18,665 nt of DNA from Betaproteobacteria bacterium (lineage in GTDB: Bacteria > Pseudomonadota > Gammaproteobacteria > Burkholderiales > Burkholderiaceae_E), in the NCBI GenBank assembly GCA_009922405.1, contig RFVZ01000016.1, forward strand, positions 1 through 18,665, in the 5' to 3' direction. Both the position numbers and the translations under genes were made by a program. Shown piece by piece: positions 1-5,936 of the stretch (positions are counted from its first letter, which is position 1; every line of letters starts with the position of its first letter). The notes below the pieces were generated by a model that worked only from the letters and a program-made list of their open reading frames with translations, did no database searches and was not told where the DNA came from.

Positions 1-527
1 GCAAATCCCCGCGCGCGCTCGAGCGCTTCGAGAACGAGTTGCTCATCTGATGGCGACACCGAAGATTCGGCGTTTGCTCCGCCGTCCTCGCCCGCAGCCG
101 AACGGGCGATGAGGCAGCCGGCCTGCGCGCCATGCTCGCGCAGATATCGAGTCAGGCGACGAGTGTCGATGCCAGCAATGCCGGGAATGCCGGCCTCCTT
201 AAGGCCGTCAGCAAGCGATTGTTGCGAGCGCCAGTTGGAGGTGCGGGCCGGCAAGTCCTTGATGATCAGGCCGGCGGCGTGAATCGCCCCGGATTCGACG
301 TCTTCGGCATTCAGGCCGGTATTACCAATATGCGGATAAGTCAAAAGGACGATCTGCTGGCTGTAACTCGGGTCAGTCAGGATCTCTTGATAGCCCGTCA
401 TCGATGTGTTGAAAACAACCTCACCGACTCGGGCAACCGGCGCTCCGATCGAGACCCCGCGGAAAACAGTTCCATCAGCCAGCGCTAGGATGGCCAAACC
501 CGATTTGGGAAGTAACAGCGAACTCAG
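1..527 (-). CDS. carA: Carbamoyl-phosphate synthase small subunit, N-terminal part (cut by window edge)
   Basis: Small (glutaminase) subunit of carbamoyl-phosphate synthase, which passes glutamine-derived ammonia to CarB for arginine and pyrimidine synthesis in the cytoplasm. About 175 residues are visible. They match the CarA N-terminal domain closely: LALADGTVFRG, then GEVVFNTSMTGYQEILTDPS, LTYPHIGNTG, IDTRRLTRYLREHGAQ. The C-terminal glutaminase domain lies beyond position 1. The start is uncertain because no in-frame ATG or GTG lies near the expected N-terminus. CTG at 527 has a GGAG six bases upstream (534-537); CTG at 518 and TTG at 497 are alternatives. It is the last visible gene of a leftward run after the MAPEG gene, 37 bases away if CTG 527 is used. 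The identification is secure; the start is not. Confidence 0.93.
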   Translation of the reverse strand, partial: MSSLLLPKSGLAILALADGTVFRGVSIGAPVARVGEVVFNTSMTGYQEILTDPSYSQQIVLLTYPHIGNTGLNAEDVESGAIHAAGLIIKDLPARTSNWRSQQSLADGLKEAGIPGIAGIDTRRLTRYLREHGAQAGCLIARSAAGEDGGANAESSVSPSDEQLVLEALERARGF

Positions 528-564
528 ACAAATCTCCAGTAGCTTCGCAATTGTAGCCGACTGC

Positions 565-972
565 TCACCATCGACTAGAGACGAAGAGTGCGAGCGACGC
601 GACCAGACCGACCGTCCAGACCAAGGTCCGGATCGACGCGCGATCAGCAACGTAACAAACAATGAAAGCGACTCGGGCGAGGATAAATACGACAGCCAAT
701 GCATCCACCCGATCCTGAGGCGCCCCGGTCTGGATCGCCGTCAGCACCGCGGCCGCAAAAATTGAGAAGGCCTCCCAGGAATTGCCTTGTGCCGCGTTGG
801 CGCGACGCCGGAAACCGTCCTGCGCTGCCAGCCAGTCGCGCGGATTGTTGTTATCGAAGCGTTTGAATCCGGCCTTGGCAATGCCGGCGCAAACAATCGG
901 GAGTACCGCTGCGATCAGGATGCACCAATGCGCCAGAGTGAGCGCATGCAGGGGAGTTGGCATAGGGTTCAT
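565..972 (-). CDS. MAPEG-family integral membrane protein
   Basis: A 135-residue protein with about four hydrophobic helices (roughly residues 12-32, 68-85, 90-107, 115-131). The conserved stretch around residues 57-75 (RRANAAQGNSWEAFSIF, then an alanine-rich helix) is the hallmark of the MAPEG family (membrane-associated proteins in eicosanoid and glutathione metabolism). Bacterial members are small inner-membrane proteins, some with glutathione-dependent transferase or peroxidase activity; the substrate here cannot be told. It starts at ATG 972 or the in-frame ATG at 963, with no clear Shine-Dalgarno. It follows recR by 15 bases and is probably co-transcribed with it. No functional link to recR or carA is evident. 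Confidence 0.82.
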   Translation of the reverse strand: MNPMPTPLHALTLAHWCILIAAVLPIVCAGIAKAGFKRFDNNNPRDWLAAQDGFRRRANAAQGNSWEAFSIFAAAVLTAIQTGAPQDRVDALAVVFILARVAFIVCYVADRASIRTLVWTVGLVASLALFVSSRW

Positions 973-987
973 CGGTTCAAATTTTGG

Positions 988-1593
988 TTAGACAGAGCGG
1001 CGATCGCGCATGGCTTGCGCGACAGTACTCGGGTCGACATATTCGAGTTCACTGCCGACAGGCACACCACGCGCCAAGCGGGTCACGGTCAGCCCACGCG
1101 CACGGAGCATTTCGCCCATGTAATGCGCGGTCGCCTCGCCCTCTTGGGTGAAGTTGGTGGCGAGAACGACCTCCGTCACGACGCCATCGGTGGCTCTTGC
1201 CAGCAAACGGTCCAGACCAATCTCACCAGGACCCACTCCATCCAGCGGACTCAAGCGGCCCATCAGAACAAAGTAAAGCCCCCGAAACATGAGCGTTTGT
1301 TCAACCACCTGCTGATCGGCGGGGGTTTCAACCACGCACAGTTGGGCCCGGTCGCGCTCGCTTGAACAACATAGATCACACCGGTCTTGCTCGGCAAAAC
1401 CATTACATTGATCGCAATGACGCACCGAGGCTATTGCATCCGCCAGAGACCTCGCGAGCAGACTAGCCCCCTGACGATCGTGCTGTAAAAGGTGCCAAGC
1501 AAACCGTTGCGCAGTTTTTGGACCGACCCCGGGCAAACGACGCAAGGCATCCACCAGAGCTTCCAAAACCACTGGCTGACGGTTGAGATTCAC
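988..1593 (-). CDS. recR: Recombination mediator protein RecR
   Basis: RecR works with RecF and RecO to load RecA onto SSB-coated single-stranded DNA at gaps. The 201 residues show the usual order: helix-hairpin-helix near residues 19-35 (LPGVGPKTAQRFAWHLL), a four-cysteine zinc finger (C60, C63, C72, C75), and a Toprim domain from about residue 83 to 178 that includes VVETPADQQ. Length is normal for the family (about 200). It starts with GTG at 1593, which places the hairpin motif at the usual distance from the N-terminus. It lies 22 bases after ybaB in the conserved order dnaX-ybaB-recR. Confidence 0.97.
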   Translation of the reverse strand: MNLNRQPVVLEALVDALRRLPGVGPKTAQRFAWHLLQHDRQGASLLARSLADAIASVRHCDQCNGFAEQDRCDLCCSSERDRAQLCVVETPADQQVVEQTLMFRGLYFVLMGRLSPLDGVGPGEIGLDRLLARATDGVVTEVVLATNFTQEGEATAHYMGEMLRARGLTVTRLARGVPVGSELEYVDPSTVAQAMRDRRSV

Positions 1594-1615
1594 GAACAGG
1601 CCGCCTGATCGTTCG

Positions 1616-1942
1616 TCAGAACGGCAGCTTGAATCCTGGGGGCAGCGGCAAGCCAGCTGTCAGTCCGGACATGTGCTCCTGGGAGGTTTGGTCGGCACGA
1701 CGCAACGCATCATTCATTGCAGCGACCAAGAGGTCTTCGAGCATGTCGCGGTCGTCACCTAGCAAGCTTGGGTCGATGGCGACGCGGCGAACTTCGTTAC
1801 GGCAGGTGACGGTGACTTTTACCAGTCCGGCGCCCGATTGGCCCTCGACCTCGATAAGGGCGAGCTTATCCTGGGCGCGCTTCATGTTGTCTTGCATTTG
1901 CTGGGCCTGCTTCATCAGGCCAGCCAATTGGTTCTTCATCAT
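1616..1942 (-). CDS. ybaB: Nucleoid-associated protein YbaB/EbfC
   Basis: A small DNA-binding protein (108 residues) of the YbaB/EbfC family, which forms tweezer-like dimers and coats DNA. Family features are visible: the N-terminal MKQAQQMQDNMKRAQDKL helix, a central GLVKVTVTCRNEVRRVAIDP strand region, and a C-terminal helix with DLLVAAMNDALRRA followed by GLPLPPGFKLPF. A full AAGGAG Shine-Dalgarno sits 8 bases before ATG 1942; the next codon is also ATG (1939). It lies 12 bases after the dnaX stop, so the two are almost certainly one transcript. The yba-recR pairing is very widely conserved. Confidence 0.96.
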   Translation of the reverse strand: MMKNQLAGLMKQAQQMQDNMKRAQDKLALIEVEGQSGAGLVKVTVTCRNEVRRVAIDPSLLGDDRDMLEDLLVAAMNDALRRADQTSQEHMSGLTAGLPLPPGFKLPF

Positions 1943-1954
1943 CTCGAGAACTCC

Positions 1955-3505
1955 TTAAAGAGTCGGTTGTACGGACCCCGGCACGATCTGCGCGCCAAAA
2001 TCCTTAATCAGTGCCTGAACGAATGGATCCGCCTGAATCACAGCCTGTGCCTGGGCCAGACGCTGTGCCTGCTCGGCGGAGTCGATACCAGCCACAGTAG
2101 GACCCTCCACGTCGCCACTCAGAATTGAGACCCGCATCGGGCGCCCAAAGTGCGCAGTGAGCGCATCGCGGATCTTGGCCACCAGCGGGGCTTCGGTCAT
2201 TGCACGAATGGGTGCGCGCAAGACGAATCCGTCGTGATCAAAAGACACCAGCGCGCTGCGATCGACACACTGGCGCGCGATACCGGACAGTGTAAGAACC
2301 CGGGCCAATGCGGGCCAATCGCCGGCAAACTCTGACAACGTTTGAACAGCGGCTGGAGCGACCGGAGCGGTCGCAGGCGGCACTGCGAGGGCCGCAGCAG
2401 GCGGACTCAAGCGCCCCGCAGGTGGCTGACCGGGCCGAAACGCCAGCATTCGCAACAAAGTCATCGTCAAGCCAGAAGCGGGGTCAGGCGCCCAAGGCAG
2501 GTCACGTCCGCCTTGGATCGCGATCTGCCACCACACCTGCAAGTCCTCGGGCGCGATGTGGGCCGCCCAGGCATCCACCTGGGCGCTCATCGTATCGTCA
2601 ACCGACACGGCGCCGACCTGAGCCAACGCGATGCGATGCACCAGAGCGGCCAGCGCCTCGAGCGTCCGCTCGGGGGCAACGCCCTGATCGACCATTGCGT
2701 CTGCACGCGCCATCAAAGCCGGGCCCTCTCCAGCCACCAAGGCGTTGATCAATGCACCGACTTCGCCGCGATCGGCAACGCCGACCATCTCGCGCACAGA
2801 GACTGTCATGACAGCCCCCGCGCCATGCGCGATGGCCTGATCGAGGAGCGACAATGCATCGCGCATGCTGCCCGCTGCGGCGCGGCCAATCTCGTCGAGC
2901 GCTTCGAGCTCGAACGCAATCCCCTCGGCCTCCAACACTTCTCGTAAGCGCTTCGCAATCGTCGCCGGAGGCATATTCTTGAGGCTGAACTGCAAACAGC
3001 GCGATAGAACGGTGATCGGCACTTTCTGCGCGTCGGTCGTCGCCAGGACAAACACCACGTGGGCCGGTGGTTCCTCGAGCGTCTTGAGCATGGCATTAAA
3101 AGCATGCGTTGAGAGCATGTGGACTTCGTCGATTACGTAGACCTTTGTGCGCCCAGCGACCGGCGCATAGACGGCCGCATCGAGCAGTTGAGCCATCTCG
3201 TCGACGCCCCGGTTGCTAGCCGCATCCATTTCGATGTAATCGGGGAAACGCCCGCTATCGATTCCGACACACGCACTGCAGCGCCCGCAAGGTGTCGGGC
3301 CGACACCGACTTCACAGTTGAGCGCCTTTGCGAGGATGCGAGCAATCGAGGTCTTGCCGACGCCGCGCGTCCCCGTGAACAGATACGCATGATGAATACG
3401 ACCGGTCTGCAGCGCGTGAGTCAAAGCACGTACTACATGTTCCTGACCAGCAAGCGACGCAAATTCGCGTGGCCGCCACTTCCGTGCAAGGACCTGATGC
3501 GACAT
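1955..3505 (-). CDS. dnaX: DNA polymerase III tau/gamma subunit
   Basis: Clamp-loader ATPase subunit that ties the replicative polymerase to sliding-clamp loading. The AAA+ region is complete: Walker A GTRGVGKT (about residues 46-53 counting from the GTG at 3508), zinc-binding cysteines C65, C74, C77 and C80, Walker B VYVIDEVH (about 123-130), sensor-1 LATTDAQKVP, and the SRC arginine-finger motif (169-171). The C-terminal part is short and proline/alanine-rich around residues 365-390, and the total is about 516 residues against 643 in E. coli. The codon before ATG 3505 is GTG (3508); ATG is the likelier start and gives MSHQVLARKWRPR. No good Shine-Dalgarno is seen. ffs lies immediately upstream, leaving only about 20 bases between RNA and gene. 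I saw no A-rich slippery heptamer that would give a separate gamma form. Confidence 0.96.
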   Translation of the reverse strand: MSHQVLARKWRPREFASLAGQEHVVRALTHALQTGRIHHAYLFTGTRGVGKTSIARILAKALNCEVGVGPTPCGRCSACVGIDSGRFPDYIEMDAASNRGVDEMAQLLDAAVYAPVAGRTKVYVIDEVHMLSTHAFNAMLKTLEEPPAHVVFVLATTDAQKVPITVLSRCLQFSLKNMPPATIAKRLREVLEAEGIAFELEALDEIGRAAAGSMRDALSLLDQAIAHGAGAVMTVSVREMVGVADRGEVGALINALVAGEGPALMARADAMVDQGVAPERTLEALAALVHRIALAQVGAVSVDDTMSAQVDAWAAHIAPEDLQVWWQIAIQGGRDLPWAPDPASGLTMTLLRMLAFRPGQPPAGRLSPPAAALAVPPATAPVAPAAVQTLSEFAGDWPALARVLTLSGIARQCVDRSALVSFDHDGFVLRAPIRAMTEAPLVAKIRDALTAHFGRPMRVSILSGDVEGPTVAGIDSAEQAQRLAQAQAVIQADPFVQALIKDFGAQIVPGSVQPTL

Positions 3506-3525
3506 CACGTAAGTTCAGTTAAATC

Positions 3526-3629
3526 GGGGGAGACGAGCCGAACCCCCGGCACTCGCGCTGAGCGGCTGTGGCTGCTTCCTTCCGGACCTGACCAGGTTGA
3601 CCACGTCGCGATGCGGGGCGGCCCGTCTC
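3526..3629 (-). ncRNA. ffs: 4.5S RNA, small bacterial signal recognition particle RNA
   Basis: The leftward strand carries the diagnostic SRP domain IV (positions 3593-3570): GGTCAGGTCC, then GGAAGGAAGCAGCC, the GGAA tetraloop and asymmetric loop that bind Ffh. The ends pair: GAGACGGGCC at 3629-3620 with GGCTCGTCTC at 3539-3530, closing a single long hairpin of about 104 nucleotides. This is the short, Alu-less type usual in proteobacteria. With Ffh it targets nascent membrane and secreted proteins to FtsY and SecYEG. The 5' end at 3629 fits the -10 box exactly. Location directly upstream of dnaX is common. The 3' end is estimated from pairing. Confidence 0.95.
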
Positions 3630-3635
3630 GAGACC

Positions 3636-3641
3636 ATTGTA
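3636..3641 (-). promoter_or_regulatory. -10 box of the ffs promoter
   Basis: TACAAT on the leftward strand, seven bases before the paired 5' end of the 4.5S RNA, which is the expected spacing to a transcription start at 3629. No convincing -35 hexamer is seen 16-18 bases further upstream. The same hexamer occurs on the opposite strand at 3650-3655, giving a 6-bp inverted repeat with an 8-base spacer. Confidence 0.7.
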
Positions 3642-3698
3642 CCCCGCGCTACAATAAGAAATCGCGGCGCAAAAACTGCGTCCATTGATTAGCCCCCC

Positions 3699-3715
3699 CG
3701 GCTGCGACGCAGCCG
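3699..3715 (+). promoter_or_regulatory. Hairpin in the trxA leader
   Basis: CGGCTGC and GCAGCCG form a perfect 7-bp stem around the three-base loop GAC, 33 bases before the trxA start. It is not followed by a run of T, so it is unlikely to be an intrinsic terminator. A role in mRNA stability or translation is only a guess. Confidence 0.4.
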
Positions 3716-3748
3716 AGCCGAACAGTCAACCCATTGCGGAGATTCCAA

Positions 3749-4069
3749 ATGACGATTATGCATGTCAGCGATGCCTCTTTTGAGCAGGATGTCCTGGGCG
3801 CCGAGGGCCCGGTCCTCGTCGATTATTGGGCCGAATGGTGTGGGCCCTGCAAGATGATCGCCCCCATCCTTGAGGAGGTCTCGACCGATTACGCCGGCAA
3901 AGTGGCCGTTGCGAAACTGAACGTCGATGACAACCGCGAAATGGCATCCAAATTTGGGATCCGCGGTATCCCGACTCTGATGCTCTTTAAGGGCGGCGAA
4001 GTGGTGGCGACCAAAGTCGGCGCCGTTTCAAAATCACAACTCGTTTCGTTCCTCGACAGCCATCTCTGA
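3749..4069 (+). CDS. trxA: Thioredoxin 1
   Basis: General cytoplasmic protein disulfide reductase, itself reduced by thioredoxin reductase. The 106-residue protein has the active site WCGPC (residues 30-34), the buried Asp (D25) and the cis-proline loop GIPT (P75), all standard for TrxA; length is typical (105-110). I place the start at ATG 3749 because GGAG sits seven bases upstream (3738-3741). An in-frame ATG at 3758 is possible, and an upstream TTG at 3734 would overlap the Shine-Dalgarno. It is followed by rho in the same direction after a 218-base leader-like gap, an order often seen in proteobacteria. Confidence 0.97.
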   Translation: MTIMHVSDASFEQDVLGAEGPVLVDYWAEWCGPCKMIAPILEEVSTDYAGKVAVAKLNVDDNREMASKFGIRGIPTLMLFKGGEVVATKVGAVSKSQLVSFLDSHL

Positions 4070-4287
4070 TTTCCGTTACGATCCGGGGCAGCGCTGGAAG
4101 ACGAACCGACACCTTTGACCGCGTTTGCCCTCCTCAGCCGGGCCGAGTGACCTGACACCCGACTCCCCTTGGCCCGTGACCGCATCACGTCAACCACGAG
4201 AGGGTTCGTCAAGGCCGCACCTCACCAGGCCTGAGACCAGAACTTCGTTTCCTCACTGAACCGGCATTGATCCGGAGCCCCACGCAC
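4070..4287 (+). other. trxA-rho intergenic region, probable rho leader
   Basis: These 218 bases contain no credible gene and no ATG before the rho start. The rho transcript here would be cytosine-rich and guanine-poor in places (around 4151-4171 and 4181-4198), the kind of composition Rho loads on. A nested inverted repeat is visible: CGGGCC at 4139-4144 pairs with GGCCCG at 4171-4176, and inside it GAGT pairs with ACTC. E. coli rho is known to be controlled by premature termination in its own leader; a similar arrangement here is inference. No clear promoter was found. Confidence 0.35.
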
Positions 4288-5550
4288 ATGCACCTGTCCG
4301 ACCTCAAGTCCCAGCACGTCTCGCAACTGATTGAACTTGCGCAGACCCTCGAAATCGAAAATGCGAACCGCCTGCGCAAGCAGGACCTGATGTTCGCGAT
4401 CCTGAAACGCCGCGCCAAATTGGGCGAGCAGGTGTTTGGTGATGGTGTTCTCGAAGTCCTGCCCGATGGATTCGGTTTTCTGCGAACGCCGGAATCTTCG
4501 TTCCTGGCGAGTACCGACGACATCTACATCTCGCCGAGCCAGATCAGGCGCTTTAACCTGCACACGGGCGACACCATCGAAGGCGAGGTGCGAGTCCCGA
4601 AAGAGGGCGAGCGTTATTTCGCGCTGGTCAAAGTCGATCGGGTCAATGGCGAAGATCCGAGTTCAACCAAACACAAGATCCTCTTTGAGAACCTGACGCC
4701 GCTGCACCCGGACAAGGCGATGCGGCTTGAACGCGACACCAAAGCCGAAGAGAATCTGACGGCCCGCATCATCGACATGATTGCGCCGATCGGTAAGGGT
4801 CAGCGCGGGTTGATCGTTGCCCCGCCCAAGAGCGGAAAGACGGTGATGATGCAGCACATCGCGCACGCACTGACCGCCAACCATCCGGACATTGTCCTGA
4901 TCGTTTTGCTGATTGATGAGCGTCCAGAAGAAGTCACCGAGATGCAGCGCTCAGTCCGTGGCGAAGTCATTGCCTCGACCTTTGATGAACCTGCCACGCG
5001 ACACGTGCAGGTTGCTGAGATGGTGATCGAGCGGGCCAAGCGACTCGTCGAACACAAGAAGGACGTTGTGATTCTTCTTGACTCCATCACTCGACTGGCG
5101 CGGGCCTACAACACTGTGGTTCCAGCCTCTGGCAAGGTCCTCACCGGCGGGGTCGATGCCAATGCGTTGCAGCGGCCCAAACGCTTCTTCGGTGCCGCCC
5201 GGAATATCGAAGAGGGCGGCTCGCTGACGATCATCGCCACCGCGCTGATCGACACCGGTTCAAGAATGGACGAGGTGATCTACGAGGAATTCAAGGGCAC
5301 CGGCAACATGGAAATCCATCTCAACCGTCGGATGATGGAAAAGCGGATTTACCCGGCGATGGACATCAACAAATCCGGCACCCGCCGCGAAGAATTGTTG
5401 ATCGAGGCCAGCAACCTGCAAAAGATCTGGATCCTGCGCAAACTCCTCCACGACATGGATGAACTCGAGGCGATGGAATTCCTGATGGGTAAAATGAAGC
5501 AGACCAAGGGCAACGCCGAGTTCTTCGACATGATGAAACGGGGCGGCTAG
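4288..5550 (+). CDS. rho: Transcription termination factor Rho
   Basis: Hexameric RNA-dependent ATPase/helicase that ends transcription at C-rich untranslated RNA. The 420 residues align almost residue for residue with E. coli Rho (419). Visible are an N-terminal helical domain, the cold-shock-like RNA-binding domain with DGFGFLR (60-66), the P-loop GLIVAPPKSGKT, Walker B and catalytic region VLLIDERPEEVTEMQR, the Q-loop/R-loop region VLTGGVDANAL, and the C-terminal LDSITRLARAYNTVVPASGK block. ATG 4288 is chosen because it gives the conserved MHLSDLK start and has GGAG 10 bases upstream; the in-frame ATT and TTG codons further upstream are not conserved. rpmE2 follows 66 bases later. Confidence 0.98.
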   Translation: MHLSDLKSQHVSQLIELAQTLEIENANRLRKQDLMFAILKRRAKLGEQVFGDGVLEVLPDGFGFLRTPESSFLASTDDIYISPSQIRRFNLHTGDTIEGEVRVPKEGERYFALVKVDRVNGEDPSSTKHKILFENLTPLHPDKAMRLERDTKAEENLTARIIDMIAPIGKGQRGLIVAPPKSGKTVMMQHIAHALTANHPDIVLIVLLIDERPEEVTEMQRSVRGEVIASTFDEPATRHVQVAEMVIERAKRLVEHKKDVVILLDSITRLARAYNTVVPASGKVLTGGVDANALQRPKRFFGAARNIEEGGSLTIIATALIDTGSRMDEVIYEEFKGTGNMEIHLNRRMMEKRIYPAMDINKSGTRREELLIEASNLQKIWILRKLLHDMDELEAMEFLMGKMKQTKGNAEFFDMMKRGG

Positions 5551-5555
5551 CCCCG
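5539..5555 (+). terminator. Possible hairpin at the rho stop codon
   Basis: CGGGGC and GCCCCG form a 6-bp stem with a five-base loop that includes the rho stop codon TAG (5548-5550). There is no T-tract after it, so it is at best a weak terminator or an mRNA 3' stabiliser ahead of the rpmE2 promoter. Confidence 0.25.
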
Positions 5556-5558
5556 GCC

Positions 5559-5588
5559 TTGAAATGGCCCCGGTTCATCCGATATACT
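5559..5588 (+). promoter_or_regulatory. Sigma-70-type promoter for rpmE2
   Basis: TTGAAA at 5559-5564 and TATACT at 5583-5588 are separated by 18 bases, a good match to the sigma-70 consensus. Transcription would start near 5595 and give a leader of about 20 bases before rpmE2. The promoter lies in the short gap after rho, so rpmE2 can be transcribed on its own. Confidence 0.65.
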
Positions 5589-5616
5589 CTGCGATTACCT
5601 AAAAAGTTCCTCAGCC

Positions 5617-5883
5617 ATGAAAGAAGGCATTCACCCCAGTTACCGCGACGTCGTTTTCGTCGATCTGTCGAGCGGCTCCAAATTCCTGACGCGTTCGACG
5701 GTTAACACACGCGACACGATCAAGATGGATGACGGCAAAGAGTATCCTCTGTTCAAGCTCGATATCTCCTCGGAGTCACACCCGTTTTACACGGGCGCTC
5801 AACAGCGTGTGATGGAAACCGGTCGGGTAGAGAAATTCCGCCAGAAGTTCGGTTCGCGTCGGACGGCAACGCCAAGCGCCTGA
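5617..5883 (+). CDS. rpmE2: Ribosomal protein L31, type B (zinc-free)
   Basis: Large-subunit ribosomal protein at the central protuberance and intersubunit bridge. The 88 residues carry L31 signatures: MKEGIHPSYRDVVFVD at the start, SESHPFYTG near residue 55, and VEKFRQKFG near the end. It has no cysteines at all, so it lacks the CxxC zinc site of type A L31 and belongs to the type B (YkgM-like) group. In many bacteria the type B copy is a zinc-starvation paralogue under Zur. Here it sits behind rho with its own ordinary-looking promoter, as is common in betaproteobacteria, where it may be the main L31. No Zur-like palindrome was noticed. Confidence 0.96.
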   Translation: MKEGIHPSYRDVVFVDLSSGSKFLTRSTVNTRDTIKMDDGKEYPLFKLDISSESHPFYTGAQQRVMETGRVEKFRQKFGSRRTATPSA

Positions 5884-5904
5884 TCTTCGGGTTCGGTCTC
5901 GACT

Positions 5905-5936
5905 GTGCATGGGCGGCCTGAGGCAAGCCCATGCGC
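5905..5936 (+). promoter_or_regulatory. Hairpin holding the start region of the glycosyltransferase-like gene
   Basis: Positions 5905-5914 and 5927-5936 can pair as a 10-bp stem (nine Watson-Crick pairs and one G-U), with a 12-base loop at 5915-5926. The loop contains the likely Shine-Dalgarno TGAGG (5919-5923), and the ATG start at 5931-5933 lies inside the right arm. In RNA this would hide the start codon. No T-run follows, so an intrinsic terminator for rpmE2 is less likely, though not excluded. Confidence 0.6.
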
